DNA of 64,000 nt, from the NCBI RefSeq assembly GCF_000372725.1, contig NW_005201360.1:250725-314724 (forward strand), in the 5' to 3' direction. Shown in pieces: positions 44,801-55,213 of this stretch. This stretch comes from Emiliania huxleyi CCMP1516 (taxonomy: Eukaryota; Haptophyta; Isochrysidales; Noelaerhabdaceae). Within the stretch, counting starts at the first letter, position 1; every line of letters begins with the position of its first letter. The translations under genes and the position numbers were made by a program. The notes beneath the pieces are model-generated. The model was not told where the DNA came from and made no database searches. It saw only the letters and a list, made by a program, of their open reading frames with translations.

Positions 44801-46481
44801 CTTCTCGTCGCCCTCGTCCGGGCTGATTGCGCTCATCGCCTTCCACTTTGTGTCGGGCTTCGGCCTCGTCATCGCCAACTTCATCCTCTCCTTCATCGAC
44901 TCGACCGCAGACGCCAACGAGCAGCTGCAGCCCCTCTACCGCCTCTTCCCCGCCTTTTGCCTCGGCGACGCCTTTTACACGCTCGCCATGCGCGACGCCA
45001 CCCGCGCGCTCGTCGGAGAGGGGCACGAGCAGAACCTGCTCGCCTCGGACCAGCTCGGCGCGCCGCTCCTCGCCCTCCTCGCCGAGGGGCTCGTCTTTGG
45101 GTGCGCCACCCTCGCGCTGCAGTACAACGAGGCCGCGCCGCTCCTCCCTGCGCTGGCCGCGCGCCTCCGGCGTCCCCGGGCACCGGCCGCCGCCACCGGG
45201 CAGAGCGGCGCCTCAACCGGGCAGAGCGGCGCTGCCGCTGGGCAGGGCGGCGCCGCGCCGGCCGGTGGCGGCGGCCGCAGCGGCGCGCGGCTCGTGCACG
45301 AGTCGGTTCCTGGAGCCTTCCCCGAACCTTCTCGGAACCTTCCTGCAGGGCTCGAGGACGAGTCGGTCCTCGCGGAGCGGGCCGCCGTGGCCGCGGGCGC
45401 GGCGGGCGGGGAGGGGGCCGCGGCTCGGGCTGACGGGGCAAAGCTCGTGCTGCGCAGCCTGCGAAAGGTGTTCGGGCCAAAGGTTGCGGTCGCCGACCTG
45501 TCGCTGCGCATCCGCACGGGCGAGTGCTTCGGCTTCCTCGGCACGAACGGCGCAGGCAAGTCGACGACCTTTGCGATGCTCACCGGCGCGGTGGCGCCGA
45601 GCTCGGGCGACGCGGCCCTCGACGGCTTGTCCGTGCGGCGCGACCAGGCGTCCATCCGGCGGCGCGTCGGCTACTGCCCTCAGCACGACGCGCTCGAGGG
45701 GCTGATGACGGGGCGCGAGACGCTGCGCATGTACGCGCGCATCAAGGGCGTGCCGCCCGCGGCCATCGAGGCGGAGGCGGAGGCGCTGCTGCAGGACCTC
45801 GACCTCGCTAAGTTTGGCGACAAGCCGGCGGGCCAGTACTCTGGCGGCAACAAGCGCAAGCTCTGCGTCGGCGTCGCGCTCGCGTTTGCGCCTGGTTTGC
45901 CGAGATTCCACGAGATCACCCGAGATCACCCGAGACTAGGCATCGCGCTCGTGGGCGCGCCGTCCCTCGTGCTGCTCGACGAGCCGTCGTCGGGGATGGA
46001 CGCCGCCTCGAAGCGGTTCCTCTGGGCGGCCATCAAGCGGCGCACCGCGGACGCATGCACCGTGCTCACCTCGCACTCGATGGAGGAGTGCGAGGCGTTG
46101 TGCGGCCGCATCGGGGTCATAGTCGAGGGGCGGCTGCGCTGCGTCGGCTCCCTGCAGGCGCTCAAGTCGCGGTACGGGCAGGGGTACAAGCTCGACCTCC
46201 GGCTGCAGCCCGAGCAGGCGGAGGCGGCCGTCGAGCGAGTGCTCGCCGCGCTGCGCCGCCAGTTTGACGGCGTCGAGGTGGCGGAGGTGGAGCCGCCCAA
46301 TTTGTCGCTCACCGTGCCGCAGGCCGGCACGCCGCTCTCGGAGCTGTTTGGCGCGCTGGTGGCGCTGCGCGAGTCGCTGCCGGTGCAAGAGGCTTCCGTC
46401 ACGCAGTGCACCCTAGAGCAGATCTTCCTACTCATGGCGAGCAAGGCGGCCTTGCGCGCGTCGGGAAGCGCCGCCGCGTGA
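38812..46481 (+). CDS. ABCA: ABCA-type full-length ABC transporter
   Basis: Read from the ATG at 38812 (MDRRLLEGEH) to TGA at 46481 through many short introns. N-terminal half: first membrane helix after CKDLPLKRAKWRTTICELLL, a large extracytosolic loop with Gly/Ser repeats (39640-39730), a helix cluster 40060-40980, then NBD1 with Walker A GSNGAGKTT (about 41227), signature LSGGQKRK (about 41524) and Walker B TLFLDEPTSGMD (about 41584). Second half: helix near 43500, loop, helices 44470-45170, NBD2 with GTNGAGKST (about 45541), YSGGNKRK (about 45838) and LVLLDEPSSGMD (about 45967), plus the ABCA regulatory tail (TQCTLEQIFLLM). Subfamily A moves lipids or sterols. Introns placed with confidence: 39978-40051, 40147-40236 (GA), 40474-40536, 40615-40677, 40730-40807, 41707-42058, 42137-42275, 45871-45939. 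Confidence 0.9.
41757..42056. repeat. minisatellites in ABCA intron
   Basis: About 19 copies of the 11-mer CCGAGGCACCT (41757-41961), then three copies of a 21-bp unit (CATGTCCAGGAGCCGTCCAGG) ending just before the acceptor at 42058. They make up most of the 352-nt intron. Confidence 0.9.
43752..43870. repeat. 11-bp minisatellite in ABCA intron
   Basis: About ten tandem copies of CCGAGATTTGG and close variants (CCGAGAATTGG, CCGAGATCGGG) inside an ABCA intron between LLVPEQ and VDPALPP. Confidence 0.88.
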
Positions 46482-46820
46482 GGAGGGCCGAGCCCGAGGG
46501 CCGAGGGCGTTACCGTGAGAGAGGTGTCGACGTTGTACAGTATGGCCCACGCGCTGTGTTGTCTGGTGCAGTCACAATCTCACAGAGGTTGAGAGTGCTG
46601 AGGATCCACACCCGCAGCTGTTGAATTAGTATGTAAAACTCAATTTTCATGTTTTCCCCGTGACGCGTGAGGCGTGAGAAGATTGTTTGTTGTTGTGTAT
46701 GTATGTGAGAGGCGCTGGTCGCTGCTGAGAGAAGTGCGCTCTTTTGATACATTGCTGGCAGCGTGCCGGGCGCATGATTTCTTTTTCCACGGTGTTGGTT
46801 GGGCAGCCTCGCCCGTGACT
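46482..46820. other. intergenic region
   Basis: Between the ABCA stop and the NUDT9 start, same orientation. GC falls toward the NUDT9 5' end (46600-46760), as expected for a promoter, but no clear TATA element is seen. It contains CCGCAGCTGTTGAATTAG near 46611, similar to intron tails in ABCA and the HDAC. Confidence 0.35.
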
Positions 46821-48742
46821 ATGTTCCGCCGCAGCAAATCGCGGTCTGAGTCCCGGCACGACGTGCAGACAGAGGCGCGGCTCCGGAACCACCGCGAGCA
46901 AGAGGAGAAGCGGCTGGAGGAGGCGGAAGCAAAGAAGCAACTCCAGCAGAAAGCAGAGAAGCTCGCTATCAGCGAGCCTAAATCGAGCTCAGGGTCGCGG
47001 CCGCACACGCAGGCCCGCTCTGCCTTCCCATTCTACCCCGCCCGGGCCGTCGTGGCCGACGAGAAGGTGCCGTGGGCGGTGAAGTGGCCCGACTACTCGC
47101 CAACGACGTTCACGGCGCCGCACGTGCTCGCAAACGACAGCACGGTGAAGCCAGGCGGCTGGGCAGACCCCGTGGATCCGACGAGCGTCGACTGGCCGTG
47201 CCGCGCGTCGTACGAAGGCCCGATCGCCTTTGACGGCCATCAGCAGCCCCTCAACCCTCGCGGCCGGACGGGGATGAGCCAGCGCGGCTACCTCGGCAAG
47301 TGGGGTGTCCGAGCTCGCCGCCAAGCCGGTGCACCCGCCCTTGCCCCGTCCGCATGACCACGTGGCGTGTCCTGCAGGCGCCAACCACGCCGCCGACCCG
47401 ATCGTCACACGCTTCGACCCGGCGAGCGGCCGGCTGCAGGCCACTGCCGTCACCCGGATTGTGCTATCCTACTCATCACCATTATGTCACCGGCGAGCGG
47501 CCGGCTGCAGGTCGCCGCCATCGTCCGCTCGGATAACGGCGTCATCGCCCTGCCGGGCGGCATGGTGGATGCGGGCGAGATCGTCTCGGCGACGGTGCGG
47601 CGCGAGTTTGCGGAGGAAGTGCTCAATCTGCCGAGCGAGGCCCGCGCCGCCAGAGTGCACACCCGATCCGAGTGCACCTCGACCGCCGCCACTCTCTGAG
47701 CACCCAGCGCCCCCCCTCTGATCGCCCAACACAGCCCTCTGAGCACCCCGTACCACCACCACCCTCTGTACCCCTCTATCGCCACCGCTTCTCCCGCGCC
47801 ACTGCGCTGCACTCGCGAAGGACCGCCGCCTCCCGTCCCCGCACCACCTTCATCATCCATCGATCTCCATCCATCTCGTACCTCTGGCCGCCGCATGCCC
47901 GCGAACCTCCCAGGCGCAGCGCTCCGAGGTGACACGGCTGCTCGACCAGCTCTTTGCGGGAGGCGGCGGCGGAAAGGTCGTGTACCGCGGCTACGTCGAC
48001 GACCCGCGCAACACGGACAACGCTTGGTGAGCCGCCCGCCGCTGTGCCCTCGTGCCTCCACCCAAAGCCGCCTCCACCCAGCCCGCCGCCACCCAGCCCG
48101 CCGCCACCCAGCCGCCACACCGCAAGAGCGTGCCGCACTCGAGCGTGCCGCACTCTCGTGAGCTCTCCCCCCGCCGCAGACCCCTCCCCTCCCCCACCCC
48201 TTCCTTCCCCGCGCTCTCCAGGATGGAGACGACGGCGCGCTCCGCCTCCCGCGCGTCTGCACCTCGGCCGCACCTCGGCCGCACCTCGGCCGCCCCTCGG
48301 CCGCACCTCGGCTCCAGTCTCGTCACAGGCCTTCCACTTCCATGCGACCGGGGCGGCGGCGCGGCTGCAGCTCACTGCGGGCGGCGACGCGGCGCGCGCG
48401 TTCTGGCTGCCCGTCAGCCCGAGCAGCAAGGAGTACGCGAGCATGCTGGCAGACCACCGGGCGTGGGTCGACCAGGCCGCACGCACCGCGCGCTCACAGT
48501 CACACCCGGAGTGGGAAAGCAGAAACCTGAAACCTGAACCTCGACCTCACCCTAACCTGGACTTGCCCTGCCCTGCCCTGCCCTGAAACAAACAGGCGGC
48601 CGCCACGCTGCACAAAGGCGGCGGCGCATCCCAGTCAGCCTCCCTCGCCAGCCGCCCGCCCCCGGCGACGTCTTCGCAGCCCGCCGCGCAAGGTCTCGAC
48701 GCGCGGCTGAAGAGCCTCGGCCAGGCGCGGGGGCGGCAGTGA
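46821..48742 (+). CDS. NUDT9: ADP-ribose pyrophosphatase, NUDT9 type
   Basis: Seven exons: 46821-47304, 47378-47439, 47511-47639, 47914-48026, 48222-48234 (13 nt), 48329-48475, 48596-48742; sum 1095 nt, 364 aa. The N-terminus is a charged coiled coil ([20 protein letters not shown]). Then the NUDT9 N-domain signatures: [58 protein letters not shown]. Nudix box: [11 protein letters not shown] then [12 protein letters not shown]. Downstream [19 protein letters not shown] is characteristic of NUDT9, which hydrolyses ADP-ribose to AMP and ribose-5-phosphate. Intron 47440-47510 ends with a 22-nt copy of the preceding exon end. The 13-nt exon encodes the MET of the conserved NAWMET block. Confidence 0.88.
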
Positions 48743-49438
48743 GGGGGCCGGCGGTGAGGGGGGCGCGGCGAGCATGCTTGGGAGGGAGGTTTTACGGTGT
48801 CCGTCGCCTGGAGGCGTGCGGCTCGGTACCGCGCCGCGTTGTCCCGGCAGAGCATGAACCGTGGACTACAACAACACGTACAACATGTACGGAGCGAGAC
48901 CGTATCGGCCTTGCGGGTCTGACGAGATGCGGAGATTGAGTACGTGCAGGAAGAGGTAGGTTACAGGGTGGATAGAGTTACACGTGTGCGGAATTATTCT
49001 ATCGCCGCGCGGGGTTCTCGCGCTCTCTCGCTCCGCACACGTCGCTTCAGCTGTGAGTCGGTGACAGCCCTCTCCCCTCGCTGCGACACTCTCCGTTTAT
49101 TGCCGTCTTTCGGGTGGCCTCAATAAAGTTGTTCTGCCGGTGCGCCGGTCGAGATACGCATGCAGCCTCACGCCCGCGGGCTCGCGCGGCGCCGCAGTGC
49201 AGGCGGACGGACGGCATGGCAAGGCGCGCGGGCCACCGCCCGCAGGCTCGATCCCAGCTGCCTCACAACAGCTCCCTGGCTGACAGCACACACGGCAGTC
49301 CCCCTGCTTCCGGACCTGCGTACTCCCCTCGACCGTCCACGCGGCTCTCACCGGGCGCGGCGGCGCGACGCCTCCCTCATAGAGCCTCTGAACGAGGAGT
49401 CCGGACCAAACACACACCGTCCTCGCTAGCAGAGCCCC
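48743..49438. other. intergenic region
   Basis: Between convergent 3' ends of NUDT9 and FKBP. It has a possible polyadenylation-like AATAAA at 49121. No gene recognised. Confidence 0.35.
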
Positions 49439-51061
49439 TCAGAGCTCGTCCTTGCTCTTGCCCTTTGGGCCGCCGAACTGCGGCGACGGGGGAGGAGGCC
49501 AGGGCGGCGGTGGTGAGGGTGGTGGCGGGCTCGGCGTCGGCAGGCTGGGCGGCGGCTGGGCGGCGGGCTGGGACATCACCCAGACATCAGGCGGCGGGCT
49601 GGGAGGCGGCGGGCTAGGGGGGCGGGGGCGAGGGCGGAGACGGCGACGGTGGCCTCCTCCCAGGAGATGAAGCCGTCCTTGTCCTTGTCCTCCTTCTCCC
49701 ACAGGCCCTCGGGCAGCTCTTCCTTGCCCTGCAGAGGGGCGGCGGGCGGCGCGGGGTCTGGGTCTCCAGCCACCGCTCTCCGAGGCTGCGGCTGGGGCAG
49801 AGGGCCGCTTCCGGCTCTCGGCGCTGCGATGGGCGAGGCGCGGCAGCTCGTCTCGTCGCGAGGAGTCGACGTCTCGGGGGTGCCTCGGGCGCGTCTCGAG
49901 AAGTGTCTCGAGAAGTGTCTCGAGAGGGTGAGTCGGGAGGTGCGTGTGAAGGTGCGTCGGAGGTGCGTCGGAATGTGTCGGAAGGTGCGTCGGAGGTGTG
50001 GCGGAGGTGACTCGGAGGTGTGGCGGAGGTGTTATCGGGAAGGGCGTGTCCTGCCTGCTGCTTGAAGAAGGCAAGCACCTCCTCCTTGGTCAGCTTGGCG
50101 TCCTGCGGGCACGGCTCCGAGAAGGCTCGAGAACGCTTCGACAAGGTTCGGGTGAGGCGCGCGGCCGGCGGCGGAGCAGCGCCTCTGTGGTTCGCTCGCT
50201 CGGCGTGTTGAGGTAGTCTCAGTCTGTCTCTCGTTGAGGGAGGAAGCGTCTCCGCAATGTCTCGGAGGTGCCTCGGCAGTGTCTCGGAGGTGTCTCGGAA
50301 GTGTCTCGGAGGGTGGAGGTGTCTCGGAGCGACCTTGTCGGTATCGAGGTCCTTGAAGAGGTTTGGCTCGGGCGGCCCCTCGTCTGAGTGACTCACCACC
50401 TCCACGTCGAAGCTGAGCGCCTAACCTCGGCCGATCTCGGGTGATCTCGGGTGGCCTCGTCCGAATGGCTCGCCACTTCCGCGTCAAAGCTGACCGCTCC
50501 TCCCGGAATGTCGCCGCCCGCGCCGCGCGCGCCTGTCCAGCAGCTTGCAAGTGTGAAGCGGCGCTGCTCAAACACGGTGCCGGCGAGAAGGCAGAGCACC
50601 GTAGCCCATGTCGGGCGGGATCGTGAGCACCGCCTTGGCGCCCACGCAGAGCCCCTCAAGACCCTTATCCCAGCCCTGGATCACGCGGCCGGCGCCCAGC
50701 TGGAAGTCGAACGTCTTGCCGCGGCCACGCGACGAGTCGAACTGCTTGCCCGGCGTGCCCGCCGCGCTGTCCTTGTCGATGGTGCCCTGTTGCGCGGGAG
50801 ATTGTGAGTGGTGGCGAGCGGCAGCGGCATATGTCTCGAACGCACAAATGCGGTGCGGGATCGCGGTCAGCGTGCTCTCGCTCTCTCCTAGGGGCTGCGA
50901 TGTCGTGGCTTGCGCCGCACCGTGTAATGCATGGATACGTGCTCGCCCTTCTTGAGCTTGTCCGCATCCTCGCACTCCTTTGGGCCGTCATAGACTTCGA
51001 CCTTGAGCTCAGTCACGGCGGCGGCGGCGCCGGACGCGAGGAGACTGCAGGCGAGCAGCAT
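49439..51061 (-). CDS. FKBP14: ER FKBP prolyl isomerase with EF-hands, KDEL
   Basis: Multi-exon, from the ATG at 51061 to TGA at 49439. Signal peptide [19 protein letters not shown] domain: [62 protein letters not shown], then GGDIPGG and LSFDVEVV. It is followed by an EF-hand region ([26 protein letters not shown], then [15 protein letters not shown] with a good Ca loop [12 protein letters not shown]) and the C-terminal ER retrieval signal KDEL. This order matches FKBP7/FKBP14, which fold collagen-like or other secretory proteins in the ER. Introns contain 11-bp GTGTCTCGGAG and CGAACCTTGTC repeats. A degenerate copy of the VSFDxEV exon lies in the intron at about 50450-50510. Exact exon ends are approximate. 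Confidence 0.85.
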
Positions 51062-51438
51062 GCGGAGCCTCGATTTATCTGTGACGCACAGGGAGAGGCG
51101 GAGCGCCGGCTTCACCGACGGTCGCCACTTTGTGTGAGGGTCGGTTTTTTCTTCTTTATCGCCACGGCGAAAGTCATTTTTCGATGGTGAGTGCCCGCGC
51201 CGCCTACTTCCGCGGACGGGCCCCTCCACCCTTAACGGTCATGCCCCGAGACGCTGTCGCTTGTCGTAGGAAAGAAAGAAAGAAAACATCGACCCGAAAG
51301 AAAGAAAGAAAATGGACGACCCAAGGGAGGGATGGGAGGACGGAAGAACCCCAAGGAGCGATCGCCCCGGTTTTCTTTTTCTATTTTTCGCGTTGGTCGC
51401 GCTTTGCTCTTTGGCTTTGCAGTGAGCCGAACGACCGC

Positions 51439-52170
51439 ATGATCGTGAGAGCTGGACGCAGGATGGGCTCTTTTCTCCGCTCGGCGCTCCTCGCGGCTAC
51501 CCTCCTGGCGCTCGTTCCACAGGCCACGGCGGCGCGGCGGCGGAGGCTGCGCGGCAGCCGCAACGCGACGCTGCCGTCCGACCCGACCTGCCACGCACGC
51601 GATCACGCGGGCTACGCCGGCGACAGGGCCGTCGTCTGGGGCGCAAACCTGCGGCTCTCCAGCGCGGCCGAGTGCTGCAGGGCGTGCCAGGCGCACGCGG
51701 CGGCCTGCGGGAGGGGCAACGCGGGTGCCGAGTGGTGGGGTCGCGCGTGCGGCCGTGCTCCCGGCTGCAACCTGTGGTCCTTTTGCCCCGAGGAGCAGTG
51801 CTTTGCATTTGACATCCACGTGCACCGCCGGGGCGAGTGCTGGCTAAAGCAGCAGGCCGAGGCGCCCACCCGTCCAAAGGATCCGTTCGAGGGTCACGCA
51901 GCCTTCCCGCCAGAGATGCGCGCCGCGCCGCGTCGGAGCTGGCCGTTTGCCGTGTCGTTGGCGGTGTGGCCCGGCCCGATGCCGGAGCGGGTGCCGTGGA
52001 TCTCCGGCGTGCTCGCGCCGGCTGGCGAGGTCGTGGTCTCAGGCCGACCGAACGACAGGTGGCGCGAGCGCTGGTGCACGCGGCACGGGCCGTGCACCGA
52101 GGTTGCCGACGCGGCTGACCCGTCGCTTGACGGCAGGATCGGAGTCGACGCCGACAACCTGGCGCCGTGA
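51439..52170 (+). CDS. secreted PAN/apple-like Cys-rich protein
   Basis: Single exon, 243 aa from ATG 51439 (an alternative ATG at 51463 gives a cleaner signal peptide, MGSFLRSALLAATLLALVPQ). After a basic stretch, residues about 50-135 are Cys-rich (SAAECCRACQAHAAACGRGN, GCNLWSFC, GECWLKQQ), the spacing of a PAN/apple-type adhesion fold that binds glycans or proteins. The C-terminal 100 residues contain SLAVWPGPMPERVPWISGVL and no known motif. Divergent from the FKBP gene, 377 bp apart. Role unknown; extracellular or cell-surface location is inferred. Confidence 0.62.
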   Translation: MIVRAGRRMGSFLRSALLAATLLALVPQATAARRRRLRGSRNATLPSDPTCHARDHAGYAGDRAVVWGANLRLSSAAECCRACQAHAAACGRGNAGAEWWGRACGRAPGCNLWSFCPEEQCFAFDIHVHRRGECWLKQQAEAPTRPKDPFEGHAAFPPEMRAAPRRSWPFAVSLAVWPGPMPERVPWISGVLAPAGEVVVSGRPNDRWRERWCTRHGPCTEVADAADPSLDGRIGVDADNLAP

Positions 52171-53290
52171 TCGAAGCTGCGCTCCAGTCCCGTCGCCCGT
52201 CAACGAGGACCCGCTAACCAGATGCCTCTCCTTCCAGATACCTCGCTCTGTTCAGCCCCTGTCACAGTAGATGGACAGAAATCGGCAAGAGAGGAGTATT
52301 AGCGAGAAGATAAAAAGGGTGGTCGCTAATACTAGAGAACTTTTCTACAATATGCTGCTCTGTGACAGCAAGCCAACGCGGAGGCGGCCATCGCCAAAGC
52401 CTGCGCCCTGCGGGACAGCACAAACGACCGGAGTCGTAAACGAACGCTCTAAAGTTTTAACTAAAGTGTAAAGACTAAACACTGACGACGCGCTCGTGAG
52501 ACCGTTTCGCGTTTGCGGAGAGACGCGCCCACGCGTGAACGGCAGGAAATGCACCTCCTCCTCATTCTCAATGTTAACATTCTTATTTTGTCTGTTGCCC
52601 GCGACGGCGTGAGAATCTGTCCTACGGAATCTGTCGCACAGTAGTACGTTGTTGCATGTGTTGGTTCGGTGAAAGAGCTGCATCGCTGCCCGGGGCAATC
52701 ACTGCCGGGGCGTCCATATTCGCTCACAAGCCCAAGTCTCGCCCGTTGCGGCTATTGAATGCTCTCGCGCACTCCTTTCCGTAAAATCCCTTGTGCAACG
52801 TGTGGTGGCGGCGTGCCTCAACAGTGAGCGCGGCAGTGAAGTGAGTGATTTATGATTGATTACTGCCCCCCCATCCTCCCTCCGAAGATTCGTTCACGGG
52901 GGGCGGCGGCGTCCACTCCGACTGCGCTGAGTGGTAGGCCCCCTACAGGCCCCCTAAGGGCCTAGAAAGCTCCTCTTGTAGCTCGATCCGGTCACACCGC
53001 CATCTCGACCGCCATCGCCGCCGACGTCTCACTGTGAGATGATGGAGAGGGGGGACGACACTGCTCTGGCAGCGTGCACCTCGATCCTGTACCGTGTTTG
53101 TTAGGACCCCACCCAATGAACACACCAGTGAGGGAGGGCGAGACGATCGAGGGGTCCCGTACCACGCGGAATCGACCCTATCCAGTGCTCAAGTGCTCAA
53201 GTGCCTAGAAAGCGCGCCTCCCTCTCCCATTTTCTCAGAGAGTACCACAACGAAAATGTTCTACCAAACAAGGCGCGATGTTTTACGCAA
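52171..53290. other. intergenic region
   Basis: Lower GC than the flanking genes. It contains short CCCCCTACAGGCCCCCTAAG type sequence near 52940 but no gene I can support. 53205-53245 (GCCTAGAAAGC, CCCTCTCCCATTTTCTC) resembles 55959-56000 on the far side of the ankyrin gene. Confidence 0.35.
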
Positions 53291-55213
53291 ATGTCGGCGG
53301 CGAGGCTGCTGCCGCTGTCCCTCGTGGTGGCGCGTGTTGACTTCCCAGCTCGCTGCGAAGCGTTCTGTCAGAACTCGTGCGATTACGCTCTGGGCTACCG
53401 CGACGAATGCGGTGCGTGCCCGGGAAGCCAGCATTGCTGGTCAGGCGCATTCGATGCTCCCATGCACGAGCGCGTGGAAGTGCTCCCGGCAGGCGGCGCG
53501 GTGATGGACGCGACAGAAGCGGCACGCGCGCCGACAGATGCACGCGACGCACGCGGCCTCACGGCCCTGCACGTCGCGGCACTCAACGGACACGCGCAGG
53601 TGGCGGGAACGCTGCTGGATGGCGGCGCGTTGGTTGACGCGAAGGAGCACACAGGATGGACCGCGCTGCTCGTCGCTGCTGCCGGCGGCCACGCGGAAGT
53701 GGTTCGCGTGCTGCTGGCTGGCGGCGCCTCCGTGGAAGCAACGAACCATGACGGGCGGACCGCGCTGCTCGTCGCTTCTTACAACGGCCACGCGGAGGTG
53801 GTTCGCGCGCTGCTGGATGGCGGCGCATCGGTGGACGCGAAGAACCATGAAGGGCGGGCCGCGTTGCACTTTGCGGCTTACAACGGCCAGGCGCAGGTGG
53901 TTCGCGCGCTGCTGGACGGCGGCGCATCGGTGGACGCGAAGGACCCAACAGGGCGGACCGCGTTGCACTTTGCGGCTTCGTACGGATGGGTGCAGGTATC
54001 CCGTGTGCTGCTGACAGCTGGCGCCACATTCTCCCGCACCGCGGACTCTTCCCTGTCGCCGCTGGACCTGGCTCTCTATCGCTCGTCGGTGGGGCCTGAG
54101 GATGCCGCTCGATCTCTCGAGCTGGTGCGCGTGCTGCTGAATAGCCGTGACGAAGCACGTGCGTCGGTGGTCGAGGTCCATCCGCTCAATGGACAGGTTG
54201 CGATGCATTTGGCAGCGTACGCCGGTCAGCCGCGCATGTTGGACCTGCTCGAGCAGCATGGTGCAATCAGGGATTGCCGATATCACGTGCAGGCGGGCGA
54301 TGGTCTCCAAGTGCAAGGTATGACGGCCGCAGCGCGCGAGGCTTACGCCGCCGCTCTCCGGCTCCCGTCCGCGTGTGAGGATGCCCGCTCGCGCCTGGTG
54401 CGACTAGAAGAGAGCGACGCAATCGCCAGCCCCGGAGCAAGGAGGCAAGATGCTGCGCAAACGGTGGCGCAGCTGAGTGCCGATACTTCGTCTCCGGGTT
54501 GGGTGCAACATGCCGTCGAGTTGTGGCAAGGGCAGGGAGTCGTGGCCTTTCCTTCTATGCTAAACGCCTCGATGGTGCGCGCCTTGCGTGACCGTGCGCG
54601 TGCCGCGCTGCTCGATGGCTCGAGGCGCAACTACGCTGCTGGATACCGAGCAGCTGGCGACAAGGGCTCGCTTCGTCAGTGGGTTTACCTGGCGGTCGAT
54701 GAGTCCCACGGAGTATTGCAGTCTGTTGCGCAGGTGCTTTCACCATTCTTGGCAGACGCGCTGCAGAGCTCGCGACAGCTGGTGGGGGAGCTCGCTGTGC
54801 TGCGCACACGGGCGGGTAGTGTCGCGCAGGATTGGCACGTTGACACGTTCTTTGCTGACAAGCGGGTCGCTGCGGTGCAGATCTCACTCACGGACACGGA
54901 AGCCGCGCAGGGCGCTCTGGAGGTGTTGCCCGCGGATGCCAGTGGGCCGAATGTGAAGCTGCCGTTGCCTGAAGGGTCAGTGACGCTCTATCGTCTTGAC
55001 TATTGGCATCGTGGGGGAGGGCACACGCTGTCAGGGAGGGAGGACCGCATCGTGCTGACGTCGGTTCTGGTGGGAGAACATGGCTTTGTGCCGTGCGAAA
55101 ACGATATCAACATGCTGCCAGAGGATAGAGGACGATGGTGGATCATGGGCGAGCATGTTGTGGCTGCGTCTGAGGAGGCGTCGTCAACGAGGGAAGGCGC
55201 GTCCCCGCCATAG
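53291..55213 (+). CDS. secreted ankyrin-repeat 2OG-Fe(II) oxygenase-like
   Basis: Intronless, 640 aa from ATG 53291. Signal peptide MSAARLLPLSLVVARVDFPA, a Cys-rich segment (RCEAFCQNSCDYALGYRDEC), then about six ankyrin repeats (RGLTALHVAALNGHAQVAGT and repeats of DGGASVDAK). The C-terminal half is a PhyH-like 2-oxoglutarate dioxygenase: iron ligands H and D in QDWHVDTFFADK, distal His in YWHRGGGHTLSGREDRIVLT with the downstream Arg for 2-oxoglutarate. The domain pair suggests a hydroxylase acting on protein or small-molecule substrates in the secretory path. It lacks the GC/GT introns and 11-bp repeats of its neighbours and has less extreme GC, which could mean a retrocopy or transfer. Confidence 0.78.
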   Translation: MSAARLLPLSLVVARVDFPARCEAFCQNSCDYALGYRDECGACPGSQHCWSGAFDAPMHERVEVLPAGGAVMDATEAARAPTDARDARGLTALHVAALNGHAQVAGTLLDGGALVDAKEHTGWTALLVAAAGGHAEVVRVLLAGGASVEATNHDGRTALLVASYNGHAEVVRALLDGGASVDAKNHEGRAALHFAAYNGQAQVVRALLDGGASVDAKDPTGRTALHFAASYGWVQVSRVLLTAGATFSRTADSSLSPLDLALYRSSVGPEDAARSLELVRVLLNSRDEARASVVEVHPLNGQVAMHLAAYAGQPRMLDLLEQHGAIRDCRYHVQAGDGLQVQGMTAAAREAYAAALRLPSACEDARSRLVRLEESDAIASPGARRQDAAQTVAQLSADTSSPGWVQHAVELWQGQGVVAFPSMLNASMVRALRDRARAALLDGSRRNYAAGYRAAGDKGSLRQWVYLAVDESHGVLQSVAQVLSPFLADALQSSRQLVGELAVLRTRAGSVAQDWHVDTFFADKRVAAVQISLTDTEAAQGALEVLPADASGPNVKLPLPEGSVTLYRLDYWHRGGGHTLSGREDRIVLTSVLVGEHGFVPCENDINMLPEDRGRWWIMGEHVVAASEEASSTREGASPP

